Below are positions 43,538 to 51,847 of a DNA stretch of 64,000 nt, piece by piece (within the stretch, counting starts at the first letter, position 1; each line of letters starts with the position of its first letter). The translations under genes and the position numbers were made by a program. The DNA is from Dehalococcoides mccartyi CG5 (lineage in GTDB: Bacteria; Chloroflexota; Dehalococcoidia; Dehalococcoidales; Dehalococcoidaceae). The stretch is taken from assembly GCF_000830885.1 (NCBI RefSeq), contig NZ_CP006951.1:62001-126000 (forward strand). Direction: 5' to 3'. Below the pieces are notes generated by a model that was given only the letters and a program-made list of their open reading frames with translations, ran no database searches and had not been told where the DNA came from.

Positions 43538-44611
43538 TCAGGTATAAAGACGCAGGGCAGAGTTTGACATGCGGCTGACCACTTTGGAAACAGCCACCAG
43601 CAATATAACTACCAGTATTACGGATATACCTGCATTCAGGGCTATATCTGTCCAGCCGGCATCATAAACACTCAGGTCTACCACCGGTTTTAAAATATAA
43701 TAGGTAGGGAAGAAGTAGCCTATCCACTGGGGTATTTGGGGGAAAAGGTAGATAAAGGCCGGTCCGAAAAGGAGCAGTCCGCCAAACTTCCAGACGGCAA
43801 AGAGGGTGTTCATATCCTTTATGAAAGCACCTGCCAACAGCCCCAGCAGCGAGGCCATCAGCGAGCCCAATCCCAGCATAAGTATCAGGGGCAAAGGGGA
43901 GTTGCCGAAAGCGGAATTCAAAGCCAGTATAATCAGACCCATTACTACGCCCAGCAAAGTGCCTATCGCCCCCTTGGCGGTAAATATTTCGCCCAGAGTG
44001 GCCGGAGTGATATTGACCGCTTCCAGAGTGCGTTTTTGCTTTTCATCTATAAGGGAACTGGCCGGCAGCATTAGCCCGCTGAAGAACATGGCCATAAGCA
44101 CTACGAAGGGGAATAACCGGTCAGCCCAGGGTACGTTCATCTCATCTCCCAGAGAGATGGAGTTTATTTCCACCGGTACGTTGGCACCCGTAATCTGCCG
44201 GGCGGTATCCGCCAGCACCGCCGGGATAATCATGCGGCTTTTAGCCAGACTTTCGCCCCAAACATAGGCATTGGCCTTGAGGGTATTGGTCTGGATAAGA
44301 GAAGTATCAAAATCTGCCGGCAGTACCAGCCCCATGTCTACTGCGCCGCTGGTAGCGGCTTCCTTCAGGGCGGCTTCGTCAGGGTATTCCTTTATCAGCA
44401 GGGTATTATTTTCTTTGAGCAGGTTTACAATCTGGGAGTTGCCCAAATCAGTCAGCCCCAGCTTGGGTTTTTCTGAAAAAATGTTGCCGAAGGCCAGAGA
44501 TATAAACAGGGAAATAAGTATGGGGGTTACCACCACCATAATAAAGGTGACATCTTTCGGCCCGTGGATTACCTCACGGTTAAAAAGGGTGATTATATGT
44601 TTTATGCTCAT
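43538..44611 (-). CDS. ABC-2 type transporter permease (second of two)
   Basis: This permease has 357 residues. It has one N-terminal helix ('VTFIMVVVTPILISLFISLA'), a large outer loop of about 150 residues, then five to six helices ('FPFVVLMAMFFSGLMLPASS', 'GVVMGLIILALNSAFG', 'LILMLGLGSLMASLLGLLAG'). This is the ABC2_membrane_3 layout. The 'SSLIDEKQKRTLEAVNITPA' segment is the usual coupling region. It overlaps the upstream permease gene by 4 bp. The two permeases and the ATPase should form one exporter, and under TetR control a drug or lipid-like substrate is likely. Confidence 0.9.
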   Translation of the reverse strand: MSIKHIITLFNREVIHGPKDVTFIMVVVTPILISLFISLAFGNIFSEKPKLGLTDLGNSQIVNLLKENNTLLIKEYPDEAALKEAATSGAVDMGLVLPADFDTSLIQTNTLKANAYVWGESLAKSRMIIPAVLADTARQITGANVPVEINSISLGDEMNVPWADRLFPFVVLMAMFFSGLMLPASSLIDEKQKRTLEAVNITPATLGEIFTAKGAIGTLLGVVMGLIILALNSAFGNSPLPLILMLGLGSLMASLLGLLAGAFIKDMNTLFAVWKFGGLLLFGPAFIYLFPQIPQWIGYFFPTYYILKPVVDLSVYDAGWTDIALNAGISVILVVILLVAVSKVVSRMSNSALRLYT

Positions 44612-45666
44612 TGGTAACGCCTCCGCAGGACAACAATACCGGCTGTTACTATTACGGCAGTAAATCCCACTAGGATAAGCAGGTTGCCGCCTACCACACT
44701 AAGGTCTGCCCCGTAGTTAACCACCCGGTTTACGGTATCTGTCAGGTAGTACGAGGGTATTACCTTAGCCCAGCTGCTGATAAGGCCGGGGAACATTATG
44801 CCCATGCCGGGTATGGCCAAGATTATAAAGAGCAACATGCCCCAGGCGGTTACTGACATAAGGCTTTTGGTAAGTGAGGCCAGCAGGAAGCCCAGACCCG
44901 TTACCATAAGGCTGCCCAGCAGGAGTACGCCAAGGGTAATAAGCGGCTGGGAGTTGAATCCGCCAACCAGCAGCATAAAGAGAACCACCTGCCCCAGTGC
45001 CATGCCTACCCCTATTATGCCTTTGGCGGCAAAGAGTTCAGGTACGGTCATGGGGGTTACCAGCAATGCTCTGGCTGTGCCCTGTTCGTTCTCTTCGGCA
45101 ATCAGGCTGGCCAGACTGAGTATTTCCATCATTAAAATAAATATTGCCAGCAGGGGCACCATACGGTTACGCATGGGTATTTGTTCACCCAGCATATCCT
45201 GTCCCATTACCTGCTCATTGGTATCAAAGGTAAGTGACTGCCCGGTCTGGATATAGGAAAGCTCTTTTACCAGACTGATAACTGCATCACGCAGTTCAAG
45301 AGGGGCGGACGAGGCATAATATATTTCTATTTCAGGTTTACCGCCGGAAGCCCATGTCTGCATGATATCTGCCGGCAGGACAATGGCTACCTGTGAATCA
45401 CCGTTCTCAACCGCTGCCTTGGCCTCCTCCAGCGAGGCGTAACTGGTCAGGCTGCTTGCCGGGTCAGCTACCAGAATCGAAAAAGCCGGGGGCATGACCG
45501 GTGCATATATACCCGCTTTAAGCTGTTCGTCTACCTTGTTGGGCATTATAAAGAAGATAATGATATAAAATACCAGCCCGACAATAGTCATCAGCATATA
45601 AAAGCGGTTTTGAAGGAAAAGGGAAAAATCCTTTTTCAGCAGGGCTTTTATAACGCTAAAGTTCAT
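44608..45666 (-). CDS. ABC-2 type transporter permease (first of two)
   Basis: This permease has 352 residues with the same layout as its partner: N-terminal helix 'MLMTIVGLVFYIIIFFIM', an external domain to about residue 165, then helices 'VPLLAIFILMMEILSLASL', 'GMALGQVVLFMLLVGG' and 'VGGNLLILVGFTAVIVTAGI'. The coupling segment is 'IAEENEQGTARALLVTPMT'. It ends in the basic RRRYQ. It overlaps both neighbours by 4 bp (ATGA-type), typical of strict co-translation. The two permeases are diverged, so a heterodimeric channel is expected. Confidence 0.9.
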   Translation of the reverse strand: MNFSVIKALLKKDFSLFLQNRFYMLMTIVGLVFYIIIFFIMPNKVDEQLKAGIYAPVMPPAFSILVADPASSLTSYASLEEAKAAVENGDSQVAIVLPADIMQTWASGGKPEIEIYYASSAPLELRDAVISLVKELSYIQTGQSLTFDTNEQVMGQDMLGEQIPMRNRMVPLLAIFILMMEILSLASLIAEENEQGTARALLVTPMTVPELFAAKGIIGVGMALGQVVLFMLLVGGFNSQPLITLGVLLLGSLMVTGLGFLLASLTKSLMSVTAWGMLLFIILAIPGMGIMFPGLISSWAKVIPSYYLTDTVNRVVNYGADLSVVGGNLLILVGFTAVIVTAGIVVLRRRYQ

Positions 45667-46529
45667 TCAGTCAACCTCCGTCCGGTTATCTTTATAAAGA
45701 TATCCTCCAGAGTGGCTTCTTCACTGTGCAGGGTCAGCACCCGCTCACTGCTGAGTAGTTTGCTAACCTCCTCGGCTGTCTTGCCGGTATCCAAGGCTAT
45801 TTCCCTGTTTTCCAGCTGGCCGTTTGCACTTTTTACTTTGGCTATAAGAGAGCGTTTGCCGTACTGCTGTTTTAAGTTAACCGGGGCATCAAGTGCGGCA
45901 ATAGAGCCTTCGTTGATAAAGGCCACCCGGTCACACAGCTTGTCGGCTTCCCACATGTCATGGGTGGTCAAAAATATGGTAGCCCCCCGCTTGCGTTCTT
46001 CCAGTATGATGTCACGGATAGACTCTGAAGATACAGGGTCAAGCCCGGAGGTTGGTTCGTCCATAAAGAGTATACTGGGGGTATTTACCAGTGAGCGGGC
46101 TACCATAAGGCGTTGCTTCATACCCTTGGAGTAACCGGCTACTTTGTCTTTTTCCCGTCCGGCCAGCCCCACTCTTTTTAAAAGGGCATAACCGTTAAAA
46201 CTATTCACCCCGAAAAGGTCAGCAAAAAGCTGGAGGTTTTCCAGAGCGGTCATTTGTTCGTACAGATTGGTCTGTTCAAAACAGATACCTATCCGTCGGT
46301 GGATTTCTTCGGTATCTTTAGCCACATCAAATCCCAGCAGGGTAGCCCGGCCGTCCTTTGGCCTGAGCTGTCCGGTCAGCATTTTCTGGGTGGTGGTTTT
46401 GCCTGCCCCGTTCGGGCCCAGAAAACCCAGAATTTCACCTTGGGTAACCTCAAAGCTTATCTGGTTTACCGCTTTTAGGTCTCCATACCAGTAACTAAGC
46501 TTTTCCACTGAAATTGATATTTGACTCAT
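45663..46529 (-). CDS. ABC transporter ATP-binding protein
   Basis: This ATPase has 288 residues: Walker A 'GPNGAGKTTTQ', signature 'YSKGMKQRL', Walker B 'ILFMDEPTSGLD' and the switch His in 'IFLTTHDMWEAD'. The C-terminal 70 residues form the short DUF4162-like tail common in ABC-2 exporters. It drives the two permeases that follow and overlaps the first by 4 bp. A TetR gene lies 11 bp before it, so regulator and exporter are one transcript. Confidence 0.95.
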   Translation of the reverse strand: MSQISISVEKLSYWYGDLKAVNQISFEVTQGEILGFLGPNGAGKTTTQKMLTGQLRPKDGRATLLGFDVAKDTEEIHRRIGICFEQTNLYEQMTALENLQLFADLFGVNSFNGYALLKRVGLAGREKDKVAGYSKGMKQRLMVARSLVNTPSILFMDEPTSGLDPVSSESIRDIILEERKRGATIFLTTHDMWEADKLCDRVAFINEGSIAALDAPVNLKQQYGKRSLIAKVKSANGQLENREIALDTGKTAEEVSKLLSSERVLTLHSEEATLEDIFIKITGRRLTE

Positions 46530-46540
46530 CAGTTACTCCT

Positions 46541-47179
46541 TCAGCCAGTTTTTGCGTGCCCGCTCTTGATATCCGGGATAAGGCAAGCGTCTTTTTTAAA
46601 AAATCCGTACATCATTATTCGGGAAAGTTCCATCATAAGGTTTATTTTTTCTTTGGCGGGTTCAAATAAGGCGGCATTGGCGTTGAAGCCGTCACGCACC
46701 ACTTTCAGGTAAATGAATACCGCTTCCTCCGAAAGGGACGGGTCTACGTATCCTTCGGCTTTGCCGTCTGCTATCAGTTTCTGCCACATAGGCTGGATTT
46801 CTTGTTGGTAGATTTCCTGTATCAGGGCGGTTACGTCATCATCCATGTGTACCAGTTTTTTCAGTATCTCTTCCGGCATTTTGCCAGCCATATCGTTCTT
46901 GTTGGATAGTATGAGCTGTATTTTAGCGGGAAAGGGCAGGGGACGGGCCATGATATCTTTTGCTTGAATAAGGCTGGTGTCTATTATTTTTTCCACTACT
47001 CCATGCACCAGAGCTTTCCTGCCGCCGAAATTATTGTAAATGGTGGTGGGGGAAACTTTGGCCTTAACGGCTATATCTTCAATACTCACCTTGCCGGCAT
47101 CATGCGAGTTTAAAAAAAGGTGAGTGGCGGCGGAGAGTATTTTGTCACGGCTGGTATTGCTCTGTTTGGCTTTAGCCAA
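46541..47179 (-). CDS. TetR-family transcriptional regulator
   Basis: About 212 residues from TTG 47179, chosen because GAGAGGGGG lies about 9 bases upstream. A start 21 bp further upstream is possible. The HTH is standard: 'SRDKILSAATHLFLNSHD' and then 'VSIEDIAVKAKVSPTTIYNN' with 'FGGRKALVHGVVEKI'. The C-terminal ligand domain has no diagnostic motif. It is the first gene of the efflux operon. A 9+9 bp palindrome sits 32-59 bp upstream of the start, overlapping the likely promoter, so autorepression relieved by a transported compound is the simplest model. Confidence 0.92.
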   Translation of the reverse strand: MAKAKQSNTSRDKILSAATHLFLNSHDAGKVSIEDIAVKAKVSPTTIYNNFGGRKALVHGVVEKIIDTSLIQAKDIMARPLPFPAKIQLILSNKNDMAGKMPEEILKKLVHMDDDVTALIQEIYQQEIQPMWQKLIADGKAEGYVDPSLSEEAVFIYLKVVRDGFNANAALFEPAKEKINLMMELSRIMMYGFFKKDACLIPDIKSGHAKTG

Positions 47180-47210
47180 GTGAATATTCCCCCTCTCCAA
47201 TGTGTATCAA

Positions 47211-47238
47211 TTGTAGTAATACTATAACTTTACTACAA
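47211..47238. promoter_or_regulatory. Probable TetR operator
   Basis: TTGTAGTAA (47211-47219), a 10-bp spacer, TTACTACAA (47230-47238). The arms are perfect. It sits directly in front of the TetR-efflux operon, and the size and symmetry fit a TetR dimer site. Confidence 0.7.
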
Positions 47239-47311
47239 TTAAGTCAATATCTTTTTCGGGGAAATATTTTCCGAAATCTGCAATAAATATTTCTATGCCT
47301 GCTGCAAATAG

Positions 47312-47336
47312 AAAAGGGGGGTTAAAACCCCCTTTT
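47312..47336. terminator. Terminator of the DJ-1/PfpI gene
   Basis: AAAAGGGGG and CCCCCTTTTT flank a short GTTAAAA loop. It works on both strands and lies 24 bp past the stop codon of the minus-strand gene at 47360. Confidence 0.8.
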
Positions 47337-47359
47337 TACGTTCAGATATTGCAGAATGG

Positions 47360-47902
47360 TTAAACCAGCATTTCATCCCGCACTACTTTGGCTGATTGTG
47401 GTTTGGCAAACATATCCATCAGGGTCAGGGCAAAATCCATGGCGGCCTGAGGGCTTCGCCCGGTAATCAGCCTGCCCTCTACCTTTACCCGCAGGTCACA
47501 GGCGGTGCAATTTTTCAAAAGGTGCTTAACCCCCGGATATATGGCAACCTCTTTGCCGTCTATCACTCCGGCTCTGGAGAGTACTGCCGGCCCGGCACAA
47601 ATAGCCGCCATGTATTTGTTTTCGGCATGGGCGGTGCGGATAAGTTCAAGTACCCTCTGGTCTTTGCCCATATTTATAAAGCCCGGATTGCCGCCGGGCA
47701 GAACCAGCACTTCGTAATCAGTGGTCTTCAGGTCATCTATATGCATATCCGGCATTATACGGATTCCTCTTGAGCCGCCGGTAAGGTCGTTTTTAAGTCC
47801 TACTATCTTGACCTCAAGGTCTGCGCGCCGGAGAATATCCGTAATAGTGCAGAATTCTATTTCTTCAAAACCCTCGGCTAACAAAACGGCAAAACGGCTC
47901 AT
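47360..47902 (-). CDS. DJ-1/PfpI family protein
   Basis: This protein has 180 residues and a class-I glutamine amidotransferase-like fold: 'VLLAEGFEEIEFCTITDILR' with the conserved Glu, 'VLVLPGGNPGFINM', and the nucleophile elbow 'MAAICAGPAVLSRAGV', where Cys is the likely active residue. 'RLITGRSPQAAMDFALTLM' closes the domain. Family members are deglycases, chaperones or ThiJ-like proteins, and the exact activity cannot be told. It is monocistronic with its own terminator. AGGAAACTATG gives a fair ribosome site. Confidence 0.9.
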   Translation of the reverse strand: MSRFAVLLAEGFEEIEFCTITDILRRADLEVKIVGLKNDLTGGSRGIRIMPDMHIDDLKTTDYEVLVLPGGNPGFINMGKDQRVLELIRTAHAENKYMAAICAGPAVLSRAGVIDGKEVAIYPGVKHLLKNCTACDLRVKVEGRLITGRSPQAAMDFALTLMDMFAKPQSAKVVRDEMLV

Positions 47903-48073
47903 AGTTTCCTCCGGAAATAAATAAAAATAGTGATACCCGCACGCGGGCAGTTAGCACCTTTGGAGGGTTAACATTATATGCCAGAAATTTGCCGAAGTGA
48001 AATGTGCCTTTTTTCAGCTATAAAGACACAGGTTTTCAGAGTTTCGGGGTGAACGGCTAATGCTTGCCGTTTC

Positions 48074-48102
48074 TTGACAGTGCAAGGAGGCTAAGATAGA
48101 AT
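48074..48102 (+). promoter_or_regulatory. Promoter of pycB-pycA
   Basis: TTGACA (48074-48079), a 17-bp spacer, TAGAAT (48097-48102). This is a near-consensus sigma-70 promoter 94 bp upstream of the pycB ATG. Confidence 0.7.
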
Positions 48103-48195
48103 AAACTTCACTTTCTATCTTTTTGCCTCAGTATTTTCTTTTATCCTTTCTGAGCAGCAACCGGAATTATTAATATAGACGGTAGGGTTAATAAT

Positions 48196-49944
48196 ATGGG
48201 TATAAAGATTACAGATACCACTCTGCGGGATGCGCACCAATCACTGATAGCTACCCGAATGCGTACCCGTGACATGATTGATATTGCTGCCCGGCTGGAT
48301 AAGGCCGGCTTTCACTCGCTGGAGGTCTGGGGCGGTGCTACATTTGACTCCTGTATCCGCTTTCTGAACGAAGACCCGTGGGAACGCCTCCGCCTGATAC
48401 GCCAAAAAGCTCCCAACACCCCTCTCCAGATGCTCCTCAGAGGGCAGAATCTGGTGGGATACCGCCATTATGCAGACGACGTGGTACGTGAATTTGTCCG
48501 TTTGTCAGTTAAAAACGGGATAGATATTTTCCGGGTTTTCGATGCGCTGAATGATATCCGCAATATGGAAGTTTCCATTCAAACTGCCAAAGAGCTTAAA
48601 GCCCATGTTCAGGGGACTATCTGCTATACCACCAGTCCCATTCACACCGTGGAGAAGCTGGCCGAAATGGCAGTGGAGCTGGAAAAGATGGGTTGTGATT
48701 CCATATGTATTAAAGACATGGCCGGGCTTATTACTCCCACCGCCGCCGCCCAGCTGGTCAAGTCCATAAAATCCAAGGTCAAACTGCCGGTAGACCTGCA
48801 TTCACATTGTACCAGCGGAATGGCACCCTTAGCTTATTATGCAGCGGCTGAGGCCGGGGTGGATATAATAGATACCGCCTTCTCCGCTTTTGCCTGGGGT
48901 ACTTCCCAGCCCACCACCGAAAGTTTTGTGGCCGCTTTTAAGGGTACGAAACTGGATACCGGGCTTGATCTGGAACTTATGAGTGAAATAGGTGAGGAAT
49001 TTAACAAAATAAGTGCCTCTTATCGTTGCCTTTATACCTGCGAAGCCACCCAGCCGAGTATCAGCGTGCTCCTTCACCAGATACCCGGCGGCATGATATC
49101 AAACTTGGTCAGCCAGCTTCGCCAGCAAAATGCCTTTGACAAACTGTCAGAGGTACTGGCTGAAGTGCCCAGAGTCAGGGCTGATTTGGGTCATCCCCCA
49201 TTAGTTACCCCGTCAAGCCAGATTGTGGGTACTCAGGCTATTTTAAATGTGCTGAGCGGCGAACGCTATAAACAGGTGACCAAAGAGACCAAAAACTATC
49301 TCATGGGGTATTACGGCAAGATACCCGGTAAAGTAAACGAAGATATCCGCAAGGCTATTATAGGGGATGAAAAACCCATCAGCGTCAGGCCGGGGGCTTT
49401 GCTGGAACCAGAACTGCCCAAGATGAAAGCCGAAGGCGAAAAGCTGGGTATACTCAAAACCGAAGAAGACCTTTTGACTTATGCCATGTATCCGGAGGTA
49501 GCCGCCAAGTTCCTCAAGGGTGAGTGCAAGGAAGAGTGCCTTCTGCCGTCTACACCTGAGGCAGCCAAACCGGTCAAGACTGAAGCGAAGCCTGTACCTG
49601 CCTTTAGTGGTTCGGCTGAATACAGTGTTGAGGTGGATGGAGAGGTCTTTACAGTCAAGGTTTCTGCCAAGGCTGGAGTTGCTGGGGAAGCCCCTAAAGC
49701 GCTCAAACCTACTGCCTCTCATCCAGGAGCTATTGTCTCCCCCATGCAGGGTATGCTCCTTTCGCTAAAGGTGAAGGAAGGGGATAAGGTAACCGAGGGT
49801 GAAGTGGTAGCCACCATTGAGGCTATGAAAATGGAAAATGATGTCTGTGCCACTGTAAACGGGGTGGTTGTGGAAATATATGCCTATGAAGGCGAAGTAG
49901 TGGGCAGCAAAGACGTTATCATGGTGATAGAGCCAGATGCTTAA
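48196..49944 (+). CDS. pycB: Pyruvate carboxylase subunit B (carboxyltransferase + biotin carrier)
   Basis: This protein has 582 residues. The HMGL-like carboxyltransferase domain starts with 'ITDTTLRDAHQSLIATRMRT' and has 'GGATFDSCIRFLNEDPWERL', 'CIKDMAGLITP' and 'DLHSHCTSG' with its metal-binding His. The conserved PYC/OADA domain runs from about 300 to 460. A Pro/Ala linker leads to the biotinyl domain with 'EAMKMEND', in which Lys545 is the biotin site. It carboxylates pyruvate to oxaloacetate with subunit A, which feeds the incomplete TCA and amino acid pathways. Oxaloacetate decarboxylase alpha is the main alternative, but the adjacent biotin carboxylase and the absence of membrane subunits favour pyruvate carboxylase. 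Confidence 0.92.
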   Translation: MGIKITDTTLRDAHQSLIATRMRTRDMIDIAARLDKAGFHSLEVWGGATFDSCIRFLNEDPWERLRLIRQKAPNTPLQMLLRGQNLVGYRHYADDVVREFVRLSVKNGIDIFRVFDALNDIRNMEVSIQTAKELKAHVQGTICYTTSPIHTVEKLAEMAVELEKMGCDSICIKDMAGLITPTAAAQLVKSIKSKVKLPVDLHSHCTSGMAPLAYYAAAEAGVDIIDTAFSAFAWGTSQPTTESFVAAFKGTKLDTGLDLELMSEIGEEFNKISASYRCLYTCEATQPSISVLLHQIPGGMISNLVSQLRQQNAFDKLSEVLAEVPRVRADLGHPPLVTPSSQIVGTQAILNVLSGERYKQVTKETKNYLMGYYGKIPGKVNEDIRKAIIGDEKPISVRPGALLEPELPKMKAEGEKLGILKTEEDLLTYAMYPEVAAKFLKGECKEECLLPSTPEAAKPVKTEAKPVPAFSGSAEYSVEVDGEVFTVKVSAKAGVAGEAPKALKPTASHPGAIVSPMQGMLLSLKVKEGDKVTEGEVVATIEAMKMENDVCATVNGVVVEIYAYEGEVVGSKDVIMVIEPDA

Positions 49945-51433
49945 CAAGATACTGGTTGCCAACCGGGGTGAAATAGCTATACGGGTCATGCGTGCCTGCC
50001 GTGAGCTGGGTATTAAAACAGTGGCGGTTTATTCCGATGCCGATAAAGGTGCTCTGTTTGTAAAATATGCTGATGAAGCTTATCATATCGGCCCTTCCCA
50101 GCTGTCCGAGAGCTACCTGAATATTAAAAAGATAGTGGCTGTGGCCAAAAAATCAGGCGTAGACGGGGTTCATCCCGGATACGGCTTTTTATCTGAAAAT
50201 CCCGGTTTTGCTCTGGCTCTGGAAAAAGCCGGAATTAAATTTGTAGGTCCAAGCAGCCGGGTTATAGAACTGATGGGCAACAAGATTGCCGCCAGGCGTG
50301 AGATGAAAAAGGCGGGTGTGCCGGTACTGCCCGGTACGGAGGGCTGTGTTTCAGGTATTGAACAGGCCACCGAGGCGGCAGCGGCTATCGGCTATCCGGT
50401 TATTATAAAACCCAGCGGCGGCGGCGGTGGTATCGGCATGCGGGTGGCTAATGGCCCGGATGAACTTAAAGATGCTATAGAGTCTTCTCAGAAAGTGGCC
50501 GGCAACACCTTTGGTCTGGCCGAAGTGTATATTGAAAAATACATATCCAATCCCCGCCATATAGAAATACAGATAATGGGTGATTCACAGGGCAACATAG
50601 TTTATCTGGGTGAGCGGGAATGTTCTATCCAGCGGCGTTATCAGAAACTCATCGAAGAATCCCCTTCCCCCGTTATTACCCCTGAGCTTCGCAAGAAGAT
50701 GGGCGAAGTGGCGGTAAAGGCCGGTAAATGGGTTAACTATGAAGGTGCCGGCACTATTGAATTTATTTTTTCAAACGGGCAGTTCTATTTCCTTGAGGCC
50801 AATACCCGTGTACAGGTAGAACACCCTGTTACCGAAATGGTAACAGGCATAGATATAGTCAAAGAACAGATAATGGTAGCTTCCGGCAGTGAGCTTTCAT
50901 TCAAACAGGAAGAAGTTGAGATGCGGGGCTGGGCTATAGAGTGCCGTATCAATGCCGAAGATCCCTTGAACGAGTTTGCTCCCTCGGCTGCCAAGCTCAA
51001 AGGCTATCGTTCACCCGGCGGTATCGGAGTCCGGGTGGATAGCGGTGTTCATACCCGCTATAACATACCCTATCTGTATGACCCCATGATATCCAAGCTG
51101 ATTGTTTGGGGACGCACCCGCGAAGAAGCCATAGCCCGCATGCGGCGTGCCCTGTACGAATACATCATAGTAGGGGTAAAGACCAATATTCCTTTCCATA
51201 AGGCGGTTATGGTTAACCCTAACTTTGTAGCCGGCAATCTGCATACTCATTTCATTGAGAAGGAAACTACCCTGTTGGATGAAATGAAACGCATTATGAG
51301 TGAAGAACAGCCTCTGGAAGAGAAGCTGTCCGAGATATTTGACGATACCCGGCGGATTGCCGCTATTGCGGCGGTTACTGCCCTGACCCAGTTGCCGGCT
51401 GAAATTGACGAAGATGAGATAACCGGCGTTTAA
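49937..51433 (+). CDS. pycA: Pyruvate carboxylase subunit A (biotin carboxylase)
   Basis: This subunit has 498 residues. The N-terminal domain is 'KILVANRGEIAIRVMRACRE', and the ATP-grasp part has the glycine-rich loop 'KPSGGGGGIGMRV' and 'ERECSIQRRYQKLIEE'. Catalytic residues are in 'FLEANTRVQVEHPVTEM', and the C-terminal domain has 'ECRINAEDP'. It carboxylates the biotin on PycB with ATP and bicarbonate. It overlaps pycB by 8 bp, so the two are coupled, and converges with the small gene at 51430, overlapping it by 4 bp at the stop codons. Confidence 0.95.
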   Translation: MLNKILVANRGEIAIRVMRACRELGIKTVAVYSDADKGALFVKYADEAYHIGPSQLSESYLNIKKIVAVAKKSGVDGVHPGYGFLSENPGFALALEKAGIKFVGPSSRVIELMGNKIAARREMKKAGVPVLPGTEGCVSGIEQATEAAAAIGYPVIIKPSGGGGGIGMRVANGPDELKDAIESSQKVAGNTFGLAEVYIEKYISNPRHIEIQIMGDSQGNIVYLGERECSIQRRYQKLIEESPSPVITPELRKKMGEVAVKAGKWVNYEGAGTIEFIFSNGQFYFLEANTRVQVEHPVTEMVTGIDIVKEQIMVASGSELSFKQEEVEMRGWAIECRINAEDPLNEFAPSAAKLKGYRSPGGIGVRVDSGVHTRYNIPYLYDPMISKLIVWGRTREEAIARMRRALYEYIIVGVKTNIPFHKAVMVNPNFVAGNLHTHFIEKETTLLDEMKRIMSEEQPLEEKLSEIFDDTRRIAAIAAVTALTQLPAEIDEDEITGV

Positions 51434-51717
51434 AGGTTTTTCTTTAAACGCCCAATCTCTTTCTGGATTTCCTTGCTTTCCCAGTCACTTTCATCACGCA
51501 TAAAGCCGAAAACGCTCAGGAAGTGGAAAATCAGTCCTATACCCCAGCCCCCCAGAGGGAAGATAAACCAAGGGTACGAGCTGCCGGTAAATGCCCAGAT
51601 GCCGATAATCATGGCGTTTATTACTACATATACCGAAAGGTGATTGTAAAAATCCTTCTTTTCCTTTACCCGTTTTTGGGCAATACGGTAGATTTCATCA
51701 TCGTTTAGCTGTTTCAT
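51430..51717 (-). CDS. 2TM-domain small membrane protein
   Basis: This protein has 95 residues. It matches the bacterial 2TM domain layout: the helical N-terminus 'IYRIAQKRVKEKKDFYNHLS', a first helix 'VYVVINAMIIGIWAFTG', 'WFIFPLGGWGIGLIFHFLSV' as the second, and a charged tail 'KEIQKEIGRLKKNL'. The function is unknown; the domain sometimes accompanies histidine kinases. It is convergent with pycA with a 4-bp overlap of stop codons. Confidence 0.82.
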   Translation of the reverse strand: MKQLNDDEIYRIAQKRVKEKKDFYNHLSVYVVINAMIIGIWAFTGSSYPWFIFPLGGWGIGLIFHFLSVFGFMRDESDWESKEIQKEIGRLKKNL

Positions 51718-51800
51718 CTTGTCTGCCTTTCTTCATCTGGAATTATGATTTATTTTTCAGGTGTTATCAAGTCTCTGCAGGAAAATTCGGGCATAAAAAA

Positions 51801-51824
51801 ACTGCCGGGTTTGAAGCCGGCAGT
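51801..51824 (-). terminator. Terminator of the GltD-like gene
   Basis: ACTGCCGG (51801-51808) pairs with CCGGCAGT (51817-51824). On the minus strand TTTTTTT follows. It lies 24 bp past the stop codon. Confidence 0.8.
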
Positions 51825-51847
51825 CTGCAAATAATAGCATTAACTCT

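Noticed and set aside
48196-49944. Oxaloacetate decarboxylase alpha subunit (sodium pump)
   Set aside because: The beta and gamma membrane subunits are absent and a biotin carboxylase gene overlaps it, which fits two-subunit pyruvate carboxylase better.
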